Assembly (NCBI GenBank): GCA_029259875.1
Contig: JAJDEK010000003.1
Coordinates: 1 to 9,089 of the forward strand
Source of the DNA: Planctomycetaceae bacterium
Lineage (GTDB): Bacteria > Planctomycetota > Planctomycetia > Planctomycetales > Planctomycetaceae
Direction: 5' to 3'
DNA: 9,089 nt
The notes beneath the pieces are model-generated. The model made no database searches. It was not told the DNA's origin and saw nothing but the letters and a program-made list of their open reading frames with translations. Position 1 is the first letter of the stretch. Every line of letters begins with the position of its first letter. Below, one piece after another: positions 1 through 5,944 of this stretch. The translations under genes and the position numbers were made by a program.

Positions 1-378
1 CGCAATCTTACTGAGCTGAGAAGCGACAGTATGGTCGTGATGGTGATCGTATTCCCACATTTGCAAGGCAATATCCGGCTTGATCTCGTGGACAGCAGCA
101 GCCACTTTCTGCTTGGTTTTTTCGTTTGTATCATATTGATGTGAGGCGAAATCGAGAAACCGAGTTTCGACACCAAAATCACGTGCGATACTGATCACAG
201 ATTTTCTGAATTTCTCTTCGCGTCCTTTAGTGGGAGGCCAGTTGCTGTAGTCGCCAATCAGGATGAGCTGTACCACACGATAGTTCTTCGCAACCGCTTT
301 TAACATGACTCCTGGTACACCATAGACGCAATCATCAAAGTGAGCACCGATTACCAGCAATGTTTTTTGATCAGCCAT
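1..378 (-). CDS. PIG-L family deacetylase, N-terminal part (3' end outside window)
   Basis: The 126 visible codons run from an ATG at 378 off the left edge; PIG-L/LmbE proteins are usually about 220-280 residues, so roughly half is seen. These are zinc-dependent hydrolases that remove N-acetyl groups from GlcNAc-type sugars or related amides. The N-terminal motif reads IGAHFDDCVYG, with H13, D15 and D16 at the places of the zinc ligands (H, second D) and catalytic Asp of the AHPDDE motif. A His-rich stretch EYDHHHDH at residues 109-116 fits the later HxDH zinc-binding motif. A Rossmann-like strand (LLVIG) precedes the first motif. The Pro-to-Phe and Glu-to-Cys changes within AHPDDE are unusual but spare the metal ligands. 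No good ribosome binding site precedes the ATG, as is common in planctomycetes. It shares strand with the receiver gene but is 243 bases downstream of it, so it probably has its own promoter. The substrate cannot be told from the sequence. Confidence 0.8.
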   Translation of the reverse strand, partial: MADQKTLLVIGAHFDDCVYGVPGVMLKAVAKNYRVVQLILIGDYSNWPPTKGREEKFRKSVISIARDFGVETRFLDFASHQYDTNEKTKQKVAAAVHEIKPDIALQMWEYDHHHDHTVASQLSKIA

Positions 379-621
379 AAGAGAGTTTTCAAAACAGGTG
401 GAGAGAATTAAGAAAATTATGCGAGTAAGCAGAGAGCGTTTGCCCCTCCCTACTCTGATGATACTTGGCTCAGACTCTGATCGCTATCAATATCGCATGA
501 TTCGCAAAAAGAGGAGCTCAAAAAAGTGGAAACTTAAAAGTAAGATATTTGCACAAGACGCTAGCTCGACTCGTGAACGCTGGTCAGAGCGTATCCAATC
601 TCTGGGGTGTTGGGCGAATGA

Positions 622-1221
622 TTATGCGAGTTCGGCTCGCTTTTGAGAACTGGTAATAAAGTACTCCAGGTACTCAGATTGACCGATGATCAGATTGTAA
701 AACTCTTCAGCCGCTTCAAGATTTTTGGCTTCAATGATGTCTTTGACGACTTCGCACAGATTTTCTGCTGGCGTACAAATATCAATGGGCGCGGCTTCTG
801 ATAGTTCTCCCAGTGAGTTTCTTAAGGTTTCAGAGAAGACCGCTTTAAGTTCTTCTCGATCACGCGATTTATAAATCACCCCAGTAATGCCTAGCTTTTT
901 GGCCAGTTCCAGTCTTTCGACTAGTCGACTTTGTGATTTATCGGCAGGCTGAAGAGCGGTCATTACGAAAAACATAGGTGCTTCTAACTGACCATCATCC
1001 GTGTAGTGTTCTTGTTTTTGAACCTTGAGGAACAAATCGAGTCCATCTAGTTCTCTCATCACTAATTCAGAGAAAACAATTTTAATCTCGCTGTCTTGTT
1101 CCAAAATGGTCAAGGCTTCAAACCCCGATGAGGCACAGACAACTTCATAGCCAAGCTCTTCTAAGAGTCTAGTATGTACATAGCATGTGTATCCAACTTC
1201 ATCAACAACAAGGACTCTCAT
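622..1221 (-). CDS. Atypical receiver-domain (CheY-like) protein with Glu at the phospho-acceptor site
   Basis: This 199-residue protein begins like a response regulator receiver (MRVLVVDE), with acidic D7 and E8 on the first strand. T88 (in VMTA) and K118 (in IYKS) match the conserved switch Thr and Lys. The acceptor segment aligns as FSELVMRELDG against the CheY ISDWNMPNMDG, which places E52 (codon at 1066-1068) where the phosphorylated Asp should be; the following M55, D59 and G60 keep the register. Two insertions, about residues 70-82 and 91-105, make the receiver longer than the usual 120. The remaining C-terminal part (about 130-199) is a short, probably helical segment with no DNA-binding or enzymatic domain that I recognise. 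A strong AGGAGG lies only 3 bases before the ATG, an unusually tight spacing. No kinase gene is adjacent. It probably acts through protein contacts and may be locked in one state instead of responding to phosphotransfer; that is inference. Confidence 0.82.
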   Translation of the reverse strand: MRVLVVDEVGYTCYVHTRLLEELGYEVVCASSGFEALTILEQDSEIKIVFSELVMRELDGLDLFLKVQKQEHYTDDGQLEAPMFFVMTALQPADKSQSRLVERLELAKKLGITGVIYKSRDREELKAVFSETLRNSLGELSEAAPIDICTPAENLCEVVKDIIEAKNLEAAEEFYNLIIGQSEYLEYFITSSQKRAELA

Positions 1222-1335
1222 ACGCCTCCTTTTTAAAACTAGGTCAGTTCAGTATTTGCCATTCATTGTCAAACAGATTCATTTTATTGAATCATCGCCA
1301 ATATTAACAATTGATGACAAATTGTTTCAATTCAA

Positions 1336-1378
1336 CAAAAAACACTCGCTCCTCACGATGAGAAACGAGTGTTTTTTG
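1336..1378. terminator. Bidirectional intrinsic terminator-like hairpin
   Basis: A perfect 13-base-pair stem pairs CAAAAAACACTCG (1336-1348) with CGAGTGTTTTTTG (1366-1378). A further CTCA/TGAG helix (1352-1355 with 1359-1362) lies inside the loop. The A-run on one arm and T-run on the other give a U-tract in either direction, the usual shape of a bidirectional terminator. No clear gene ends here: the receiver gene starts 115 bases to the left and reads away. It may end transcripts arriving on the minus strand from 1380-1650, or mark a lost gene. Confidence 0.6.
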
Positions 1379-1845
1379 AGCATTCGTATTTGTAATCGAA
1401 GTGGAATCTGTTGTTACACAGAATTCACTTGTTCGGAAAATGATACAAATTGTGTGTGGGATATTATTCATGATGGGTCTCTAAAAAAGTATAACACACT
1501 TTTTTTCGGAGTTAGAAACATTTCACTAAAGCAGTTTTGAAAGTCACCATCTACAAGCATGAGAAATATGGTGTTTCCCTGTAATTTTTGTAGATCTAAA
1601 TCAACAACTTGTGCTGAAATAGAAAATGAAAAGTGACTAATTTGCTTCAAATTAAGAACTTAAAGCACTTGCTTATATTGATGCAATAAAGAAACAGATC
1701 AGTGATGCTAAAAGGTACTTTATTTCTAGAAATATCCGTTCTAGTTATTTAGGCGGAAGACATTTCATTGTCTGGACTTTGGATAGATTGCTGATTACGA
1801 TTGTAGTGGATTTCAGATAGCATCAAATCAGATGAGTTTTGTAAA

Positions 1846-1851
1846 TATAAT
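1846..1851 (+). promoter_or_regulatory. Candidate -10 element for the oxidoreductase gene
   Basis: An exact TATAAT lies 28 bases before the start codon at 1880, giving a short leader of about 20 bases that contains the ribosome site. The -35 region is poor (ATCAAA at 18-base spacing matches three of six positions). It is a prediction from the hexamer and position only. Confidence 0.35.
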
Positions 1852-1867
1852 CAAGTAACAAGTAAGT

Positions 1868-1873
1868 AGAGGA
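1868..1873 (+). promoter_or_regulatory. Ribosome binding site deciding the start at 1880
   Basis: AGAGGA sits 6 bases before the ATG at 1880 and supports that start, which also places the twin-arginine motif at the very N-terminus where a Tat signal must be. Confidence 0.55.
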
Positions 1874-1879
1874 TCAGTT

Positions 1880-3178
1880 ATGAGTGAGGTCACACGACGC
1901 AGTTTTCTTCAAACCAGTGCTGGCACTGTTGCGGCCACATCATTGCTGAGTAATACAGCCCGGGCCGACGTCAATGGGAAAATTAGAGTCGCTGTCCTGG
2001 GTGTCAACGGTCGCGGTCGAAGGCATATTAAGGCCATCGGCAACATTGAAGGCGCTGACGTTGTTTTACTCTGTGACCCAGATAAACAAGTCCTCGAAAA
2101 GAGTGCTGCCGAATTTGAGAAAAAATCTGGTCGTAAGGTCGAGACTGAGACCGATATGCGAAAGGTATTTGATCGGGATGACATTGATGTTGTTACGGTG
2201 GCTACTCCTAACCACTGGCATTCATTGGCGACGATCTGGGCATGCCAAGCTGGGAAAGACGTCTATGTTGAAAAACCTGGTTCACATAATTTATTCGAAG
2301 GTCGCAAAATGATTGAGGCGGCTGACAAGTATAAACGCATCGTGCAGCACGGCGTACAACTTCGCAGCCAGCCCGCGATTCAGGAAGCAGTCGAACACCT
2401 TCGCAAAGGAACTATTGGTAAAGTTTATATGGCTCGTGGCCTGGTGTTCCGCTGGCGACCTTCAATCGGTCACAAGCCCGTTGAAAAAGCACCCGCATAT
2501 CTCGATTGGAATCTCTGGCAAGGACCTGCTCAGGAAACAAACTTTTCACGGCGTCTGGTTCATTATAATTGGCACTGGACCTGGGATTACGGTAATGGTG
2601 ATGTTGGCAACCAGGGAGTTCACGAAACCGACATGTGTCTCTGGGGACTGGATGTCAAACTTCCTTCGCAAATTAACGCCATGGGAGGCAAATTCCTATG
2701 GGATGACGATAAAGAGACGCCGGAACTTCTCACAACAAACTATTTCTATCCTGAAGAGAACAGAATGATTCAGTTTGAAGTACGCCCCTGGAATACGAAT
2801 AAGGAAGACGGAGCGACTGTGGGAAATATCTTCTATGGATCGGAAGGTTACATGGTCGTCAAGGGGTATAATTCCTATGAGATCTATCTGGGACAAAAGC
2901 GGGAGCCCGGGCCGAAGAATAGTGGCGATGATCCCGTCGAAGCTCACTTCACCAACTTTTTGGATGCTGTTCGTTCGCGTAAGGCTGAGACCTTGAACGG
3001 TCCTGTTGAAACGGCTCATACCAGTTCCGGTCTGGCTCACTTGGGTAACATCGCATTTCGTTTAGGACGCCAACTCAATTTCGATCCGAAAACCGAACAG
3101 TTTGTGGATGATCCGGAAGCCGACAAATATCTAACTCGCCAGTATCGTAAACCTTTCGTTGTTCCCAACGAAGTATAA
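1880..3178 (+). CDS. Tat-exported Gfo/Idh/MocA family oxidoreductase
   Basis: This 432-residue protein starts with a twin-arginine signal: RRSFLQ at residues 6-11, a hydrophobic Ala/Thr/Ser/Leu stretch, and a likely cleavage after A27-R28-A29. The mature part opens with a Rossmann dinucleotide site, VAVLGVNGRGRR (GxxGxG at 41-46), followed by an acidic D66 at the end of the second strand. The family EKP motif is E131-K132-P133. The C-terminal catalytic segment reads GNGDVGNQGVHETD, with H248 and D251 at the usual catalytic positions and N244 where many cytosolic members have Asp. The family oxidises or reduces sugars, inositols and related polyols with NAD(P). The Tat signal implies a cofactor-loaded protein exported folded to the periplasm-like compartment, where planctomycetes keep many such paralogues, probably for complex carbohydrate breakdown. 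The substrate is unknown. It appears monocistronic, with its own ribosome site and a terminator 40 bases after the stop. Confidence 0.93.
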   Translation: MSEVTRRSFLQTSAGTVAATSLLSNTARADVNGKIRVAVLGVNGRGRRHIKAIGNIEGADVVLLCDPDKQVLEKSAAEFEKKSGRKVETETDMRKVFDRDDIDVVTVATPNHWHSLATIWACQAGKDVYVEKPGSHNLFEGRKMIEAADKYKRIVQHGVQLRSQPAIQEAVEHLRKGTIGKVYMARGLVFRWRPSIGHKPVEKAPAYLDWNLWQGPAQETNFSRRLVHYNWHWTWDYGNGDVGNQGVHETDMCLWGLDVKLPSQINAMGGKFLWDDDKETPELLTTNYFYPEENRMIQFEVRPWNTNKEDGATVGNIFYGSEGYMVVKGYNSYEIYLGQKREPGPKNSGDDPVEAHFTNFLDAVRSRKAETLNGPVETAHTSSGLAHLGNIAFRLGRQLNFDPKTEQFVDDPEADKYLTRQYRKPFVVPNEV

Positions 3179-3217
3179 GCTTTCACTGCAACATCAAAGT
3201 GTTAGATCAAAAAACAG

Positions 3218-3252
3218 AAACAGCATCGGAATGAACTTCCGGTGCTGTTTTT
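3218..3252 (+). terminator. Intrinsic terminator of the oxidoreductase gene
   Basis: A 14-base-pair stem (3218-3231 with 3237-3250, one T/G wobble) encloses the loop TGAAC and continues into a T-run ending at 3252. It lies 39 bases after the stop codon at 3178, on the same strand. Confidence 0.88.
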
Positions 3253-3263
3253 CTTGATACCTC

Positions 3264-3297
3264 AAAAAAGGCTGACCCACATAAATGTAGGTCAGCC
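3264..3297 (-). terminator. Intrinsic terminator on the minus strand
   Basis: GGCTGACC (3270-3277) pairs perfectly with GGTCAGCC (3290-3297), with three more pairs (ACA/TGT) beyond one mismatch and a TAAA loop. Read on the minus strand the stem is followed directly by six Ts (3269-3264). It faces the plus-strand terminator 11 bases away, so the two close convergent transcripts. The minus transcript it ends would contain the structured region 3320-3515. No other terminator is visible between it and the ppk1 stop at 3757. Confidence 0.85.
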
Positions 3298-3369
3298 CAA
3301 GTCAATTTTCGTTAGGATCGAGGTGACCCTTACGAGTGGTGGTTGTCTATGACAACCCGCCAGAAGTCG

Positions 3370-3411
3370 CTAAGTACAACCACCTTTCTGGCTACAACAA
3401 TAACTGTCCAC
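3370..3411 (-). CDS. Possible 13-codon Cys-rich mini-ORF inside the structured RNA
   Basis: A GTG at 3411-3409 opens MDSYCCSQKGGCT and stops at TAG (3372-3370). It is preceded by AAGGAGGTGAT, a near-complete match to the 16S anti-Shine-Dalgarno, with GGAGG ending 7 bases before the GTG: the best ribosome site in the window. Three of 13 residues are Cys. The site and the GTG both lie in the closing stem of the predicted fold, so translation would be repressed when that stem forms. Another mini-ORF, MMKQGVYLRKGGD (3453-3412), ends in a TGA directly abutting this GTG, so coupling is possible. It could be a regulatory leader-like peptide or a small protein. The match to a ribosome site could also be incidental to a structural RNA. 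Confidence 0.35.
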   Translation of the reverse strand: MDSYCCSQKGGCT

Positions 3412-3756
3412 TCAATCACCTCCTTTTCTTAGATAAACTCCCTGTTTCATCATCGGCTTGTAGCTCCAATCTTGAATACAGGCTCTAGTCCTATCGCACT
3501 GCGTGGGTGCGATACATGATCTATCCTTATTTTTGCAAATCCCAAATTTGAGGCAATACCTTTTTGAGTCGAATCAGATGAAATTCATGGGGCTTGAAAT
3601 GACAGAAAGTCATAACTTATTGTAGAGATATAAGATAAGCATTTAGTGAGACGTCGGATTTTTATAGAGAATCACAACGTTTTCTAGCTGGTTTCAGATT
3701 TAACCTGATTTCTTGTGTACTGAAATAGTCTTAAGAAAATAAAACTCTTTCAGGTA

Positions 3757-5874
3757 CTACTGATCCTCGGGAGCCATATGAGGTTCGAAAATCGTACGCC
3801 CTGCTTTTTCTGCTTGTTTCACTGCAGAAACTGCTTCTTCGTACAAAGCCTGCTGACAGCGAACCAGCTTCTTCTCTTTACCAGGGGTGATGCGCTCGTA
3901 AACTCCATCGCCGTTTAATACCCGACCTTTGGCATTATCAGCGAAATAGCTGTTAAGAATTTTTACCAGCTTTCTCCGACTCTTTTCTTCTTCAATCGGG
4001 ACCAGCAACTCGACCCGGCGATCCAAATTTCGAGGCATCCAATCTGCACTGGAGATGAGGACCCGCTCATCACCACCGTGATAGAAATATAAAACCCGAG
4101 CATGTTCCAGGAACCGGTCGATGATGCTGACCACTTCAATATTTTTACTTAACTTGGAAACGCCAGGGCGCAGACAGCAGATACCGCGAATATTCAACTT
4201 TATTTTCACACCAGCTTCAGAAGCTTCATACAACGCATCAATAATTTCTGGATCCACGAGCGAATTGACTTTCGCCACAATTCTTGCTTTTTGCCCTTGT
4301 TTTTTACGTTCTGTCTCATGGTGAATTAGATCAAGAATTTTTTCTCTCAAGCCGATCGGAGCTGCTTCCAGTTTCTGATATTTTTGTGGCAGAGAATATC
4401 CCGTGATCGAATTAAAGAAGTTAATCGCATCAGAAGCCAAGACTTCATCACAAGTGAAATAACTGACGTCGCTATAAATTTTAGCAGTTGCATCATTATA
4501 GTTCCCTGTACCAAAATGTATGTATCGCTGAATTCCCTGCGGTTCACGGCGGATAATGCAGCAAATCTTCGCGTGCGTTTTAAGTCCTTTTACACCATAT
4601 ATGACTTGCACGCCGGCGTGCTCCAGATTTTTAGCCCATTCAATATTTCGGGCTTCATCAAAACGGGCTTTCAGTTCTACAATTGCGGTTACGTGTTTGC
4701 CTTGTTCAGCCGCACGAATTAATGCCGCTACAATCGGACTGTTTTTACTGGTTCGATATAAAATCTGTTTGATAGCCAACACATCGGGATCGATAGCGGC
4801 TTCTTCAATCAATCTGACGACTGGCTCAAAGCTTTCGTAGGGATGGCACAACAGGATATCCTGCCGTGCAATATTTTTGAACATGCTGATACTAGGATTC
4901 ACATCTGGAGAAGGTTGGGGGTGCCAAGCTGTATCTTTCTGCGAATCAAACCCGGAGATATCAGTCAATCTCATAAAGGCAGTCAGATCCAAGGGCCCAG
5001 GAATGCGGTAGACATTCTCATCTAGTACACCCAATCCGCGTTCCAAAAATTCTAAGGTCTCCACAGAAACTGTTTCGGTGATTTCCAGGCGAATACAGTC
5101 TCCCTGCTTCCGTTGATCCAGCATATCCTCCATCTGATGCAATAGATCAGAGGCAAATTCATCCTGCAGACTGACATCAGCATTTTTTGTCACACGAAAG
5201 GGAATGCTCTCCAGAACGTGCTCACCCTGAAAATACTGTTCGATAAACAGACAGACTGCGTCTTCCATGGGTAAATATTGATATCCCCCTTCTGAAGGGA
5301 GCGTAATAAATCGAAATTCTGTTCTTCCAAAAGGAATTATGGCAAATCGACTTTTTGAGTTCTCACTGTTTTCAGCTGGTGCCAGGCGAACAATAATATT
5401 CAGCGTATGATTTACCAGATAAGGAAAGTCCATTTCCGGTGTTACTGCCATGGGAGTGAGCACAGGGTAGATTTCATCTCGAAAAACATGTTCAACAATA
5501 CGCCGTTGCGCGTCAGTTAGTTCTAAAGGATTGGCTCTTTGAAATCCGGCTTCAGATAGAGGGGGTTCAATTTCATTCAATAAACATTGATACTGCTCAA
5601 CCATCATCTGATGGGCACGTAAGCTGATCGCTTTTAGAGTTTCTTTTGGAGTCATTCCTGATGGATCAGACGTTGTATTACCACTTGCTTGTAGTAAATG
5701 GAGTCCGCCTACACGCACCATGAAAAATTCATCGAGGTTCGAACTGGTAATTGCCAGAAACTTTAACCGTTCCAGCAAAGGTATTGACGGATCATGGGCT
5801 TCATCAAGCACCCGCTGATTAAATTCAAGCCAGCTTAATTCTCGGTTAAGATATTTTGATGCTTTAGCAGCCAT
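3757..5874 (-). CDS. ppk1: Polyphosphate kinase PPK1
   Basis: PPK1 transfers the gamma-phosphate of ATP to a growing inorganic polyphosphate chain, reversibly, at the inner side of the cell membrane. The 705 residues (E. coli 688) show the full architecture. The N-terminal helical domain has YLNRELSWLEFNQRVLDEA and SSNLDEFFMVRVGGL, and the head domain follows. Two phospholipase-D-like C-terminal domains come next, with the conserved FKNIARQDILLCHPYESF, ILYRTSKNSPIVAAL and VELKARFDEARNIEWA blocks. The phosphorylated catalytic His is H434 in KTHAK, and the second active-site His is H453 in YIHFGTGNYND, at almost the E. coli numbers (435, 454). The last domain keeps DRFLEHARVLYFYHGG and SADWMPRNLDRRVE. 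I prefer the ATG at 5874, with AGG 6 bases upstream; a TTG at 5880 would add two residues. It lies 70 bases after the Ppx/GppA gene on the same strand and is probably co-transcribed. No terminator is seen before 3297. Confidence 0.96.
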   Translation of the reverse strand: MAAKASKYLNRELSWLEFNQRVLDEAHDPSIPLLERLKFLAITSSNLDEFFMVRVGGLHLLQASGNTTSDPSGMTPKETLKAISLRAHQMMVEQYQCLLNEIEPPLSEAGFQRANPLELTDAQRRIVEHVFRDEIYPVLTPMAVTPEMDFPYLVNHTLNIIVRLAPAENSENSKSRFAIIPFGRTEFRFITLPSEGGYQYLPMEDAVCLFIEQYFQGEHVLESIPFRVTKNADVSLQDEFASDLLHQMEDMLDQRKQGDCIRLEITETVSVETLEFLERGLGVLDENVYRIPGPLDLTAFMRLTDISGFDSQKDTAWHPQPSPDVNPSISMFKNIARQDILLCHPYESFEPVVRLIEEAAIDPDVLAIKQILYRTSKNSPIVAALIRAAEQGKHVTAIVELKARFDEARNIEWAKNLEHAGVQVIYGVKGLKTHAKICCIIRREPQGIQRYIHFGTGNYNDATAKIYSDVSYFTCDEVLASDAINFFNSITGYSLPQKYQKLEAAPIGLREKILDLIHHETERKKQGQKARIVAKVNSLVDPEIIDALYEASEAGVKIKLNIRGICCLRPGVSKLSKNIEVVSIIDRFLEHARVLYFYHGGDERVLISSADWMPRNLDRRVELLVPIEEEKSRRKLVKILNSYFADNAKGRVLNGDGVYERITPGKEKKLVRCQQALYEEAVSAVKQAEKAGRTIFEPHMAPEDQ

Positions 5875-5944
5875 GCGCAACCTGTTGTATAATTAAATCG
5901 TGGGTTTCTATTTTACGGCGATGCAGCCGCAAAAACTATTTCGG

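Larger units (their letters stand above)
1222..1879. other. AT-rich intergenic region with no convincing gene
   Basis: This 658-base stretch separates the receiver gene and the oxidoreductase gene, which diverge. Besides the strong hairpin at 1336-1378 it has several short inverted repeats: GATTCA/TGAATC at 1276-1293, TTGTCA/TGACAA at 1266-1320, CTAGAA/TTCTAG around 1727-1743 and TAATTTG/CAAATTA around 1639-1655. Two open frames are weakly protein-like. One is on the minus strand, 1468-1650 (60 codons, TTG start only, no ribosome site). The other is on the plus strand, 1656-1820 (54 codons, no usable start codon). Either could be a decayed gene. Neither has enough support to be called a gene. 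Confidence 0.5.
3264..3515 (-). ncRNA. Candidate structured RNA (or structured 3' UTR of ppk1), family not recognised
   Basis: On the minus strand the region folds into a series of long perfect stems: a hairpin TATCGCAC/GTGCGATA (3492-3514, 7-base loop); a 9-pair stem with one bulge (3441-3449 with 3473-3482); and a branched unit closed by GAGGTGA/TCACCTC (3320-3326 with 3416-3422) and GAGTGG/CCACTC (3334-3339 with 3408-3413). The branched unit encloses hairpins GGTTGTC/GACAACC (3341-3357) and GCCAGAA/TTCTGGC (3359-3392). The intrinsic terminator at 3264-3297 supplies a 3' end and the strand. A 9-base segment inside the second hairpin (3376-3384) can instead pair with 3338-3346, which would break the first hairpin and part of the closing stem. 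No clear promoter was found just upstream, so it could be an independent small RNA or the end of the ppk1 operon mRNA. It does not look like 6S, tmRNA, SRP or RNase P RNA or the riboswitches I know. Confidence 0.45.

Noticed and set aside
577..592. Hairpin ACGCT/AGCGT downstream of the receiver gene as its terminator
   Set aside because: The stem is only 5 base pairs and no T-run follows on the minus strand.
398..646. Plus-strand open frame of 82 codons
   Set aside because: It starts at a GTG without a ribosome site, overlaps the 3' end of the receiver gene on the other strand, and its translation is low-complexity basic with no family resemblance.
1187..1540. Plus-strand open frame of 117 codons
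   Set aside because: It begins inside the receiver gene on the opposite strand, runs through the terminator-like hairpin, and its translation resembles no protein family.
3415..3427. Plus-strand ATCACCTCCTTTT resembling the 3' tail of 16S rRNA, with GAAGTCG upstream
   Set aside because: The spacing and the sequence between the two matches differ from 16S rRNA. The match is better explained as a Shine-Dalgarno read on the minus strand.
3448..3460. GATGATGAAAC on the minus strand resembling a hammerhead ribozyme core (CUGAUGA...GAAA)
   Set aside because: There is no room for stem II between the two core segments, the first segment does not match fully, and no cleavage-site helix is evident.
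5922..5939. Hairpin CGGC/GCCG between the Ppx/GppA and ppk1 genes as a terminator
   Set aside because: Neither strand has a T-run after the stem, and only four GC pairs form before a mismatch, so it is unlikely to separate the two genes transcriptionally.
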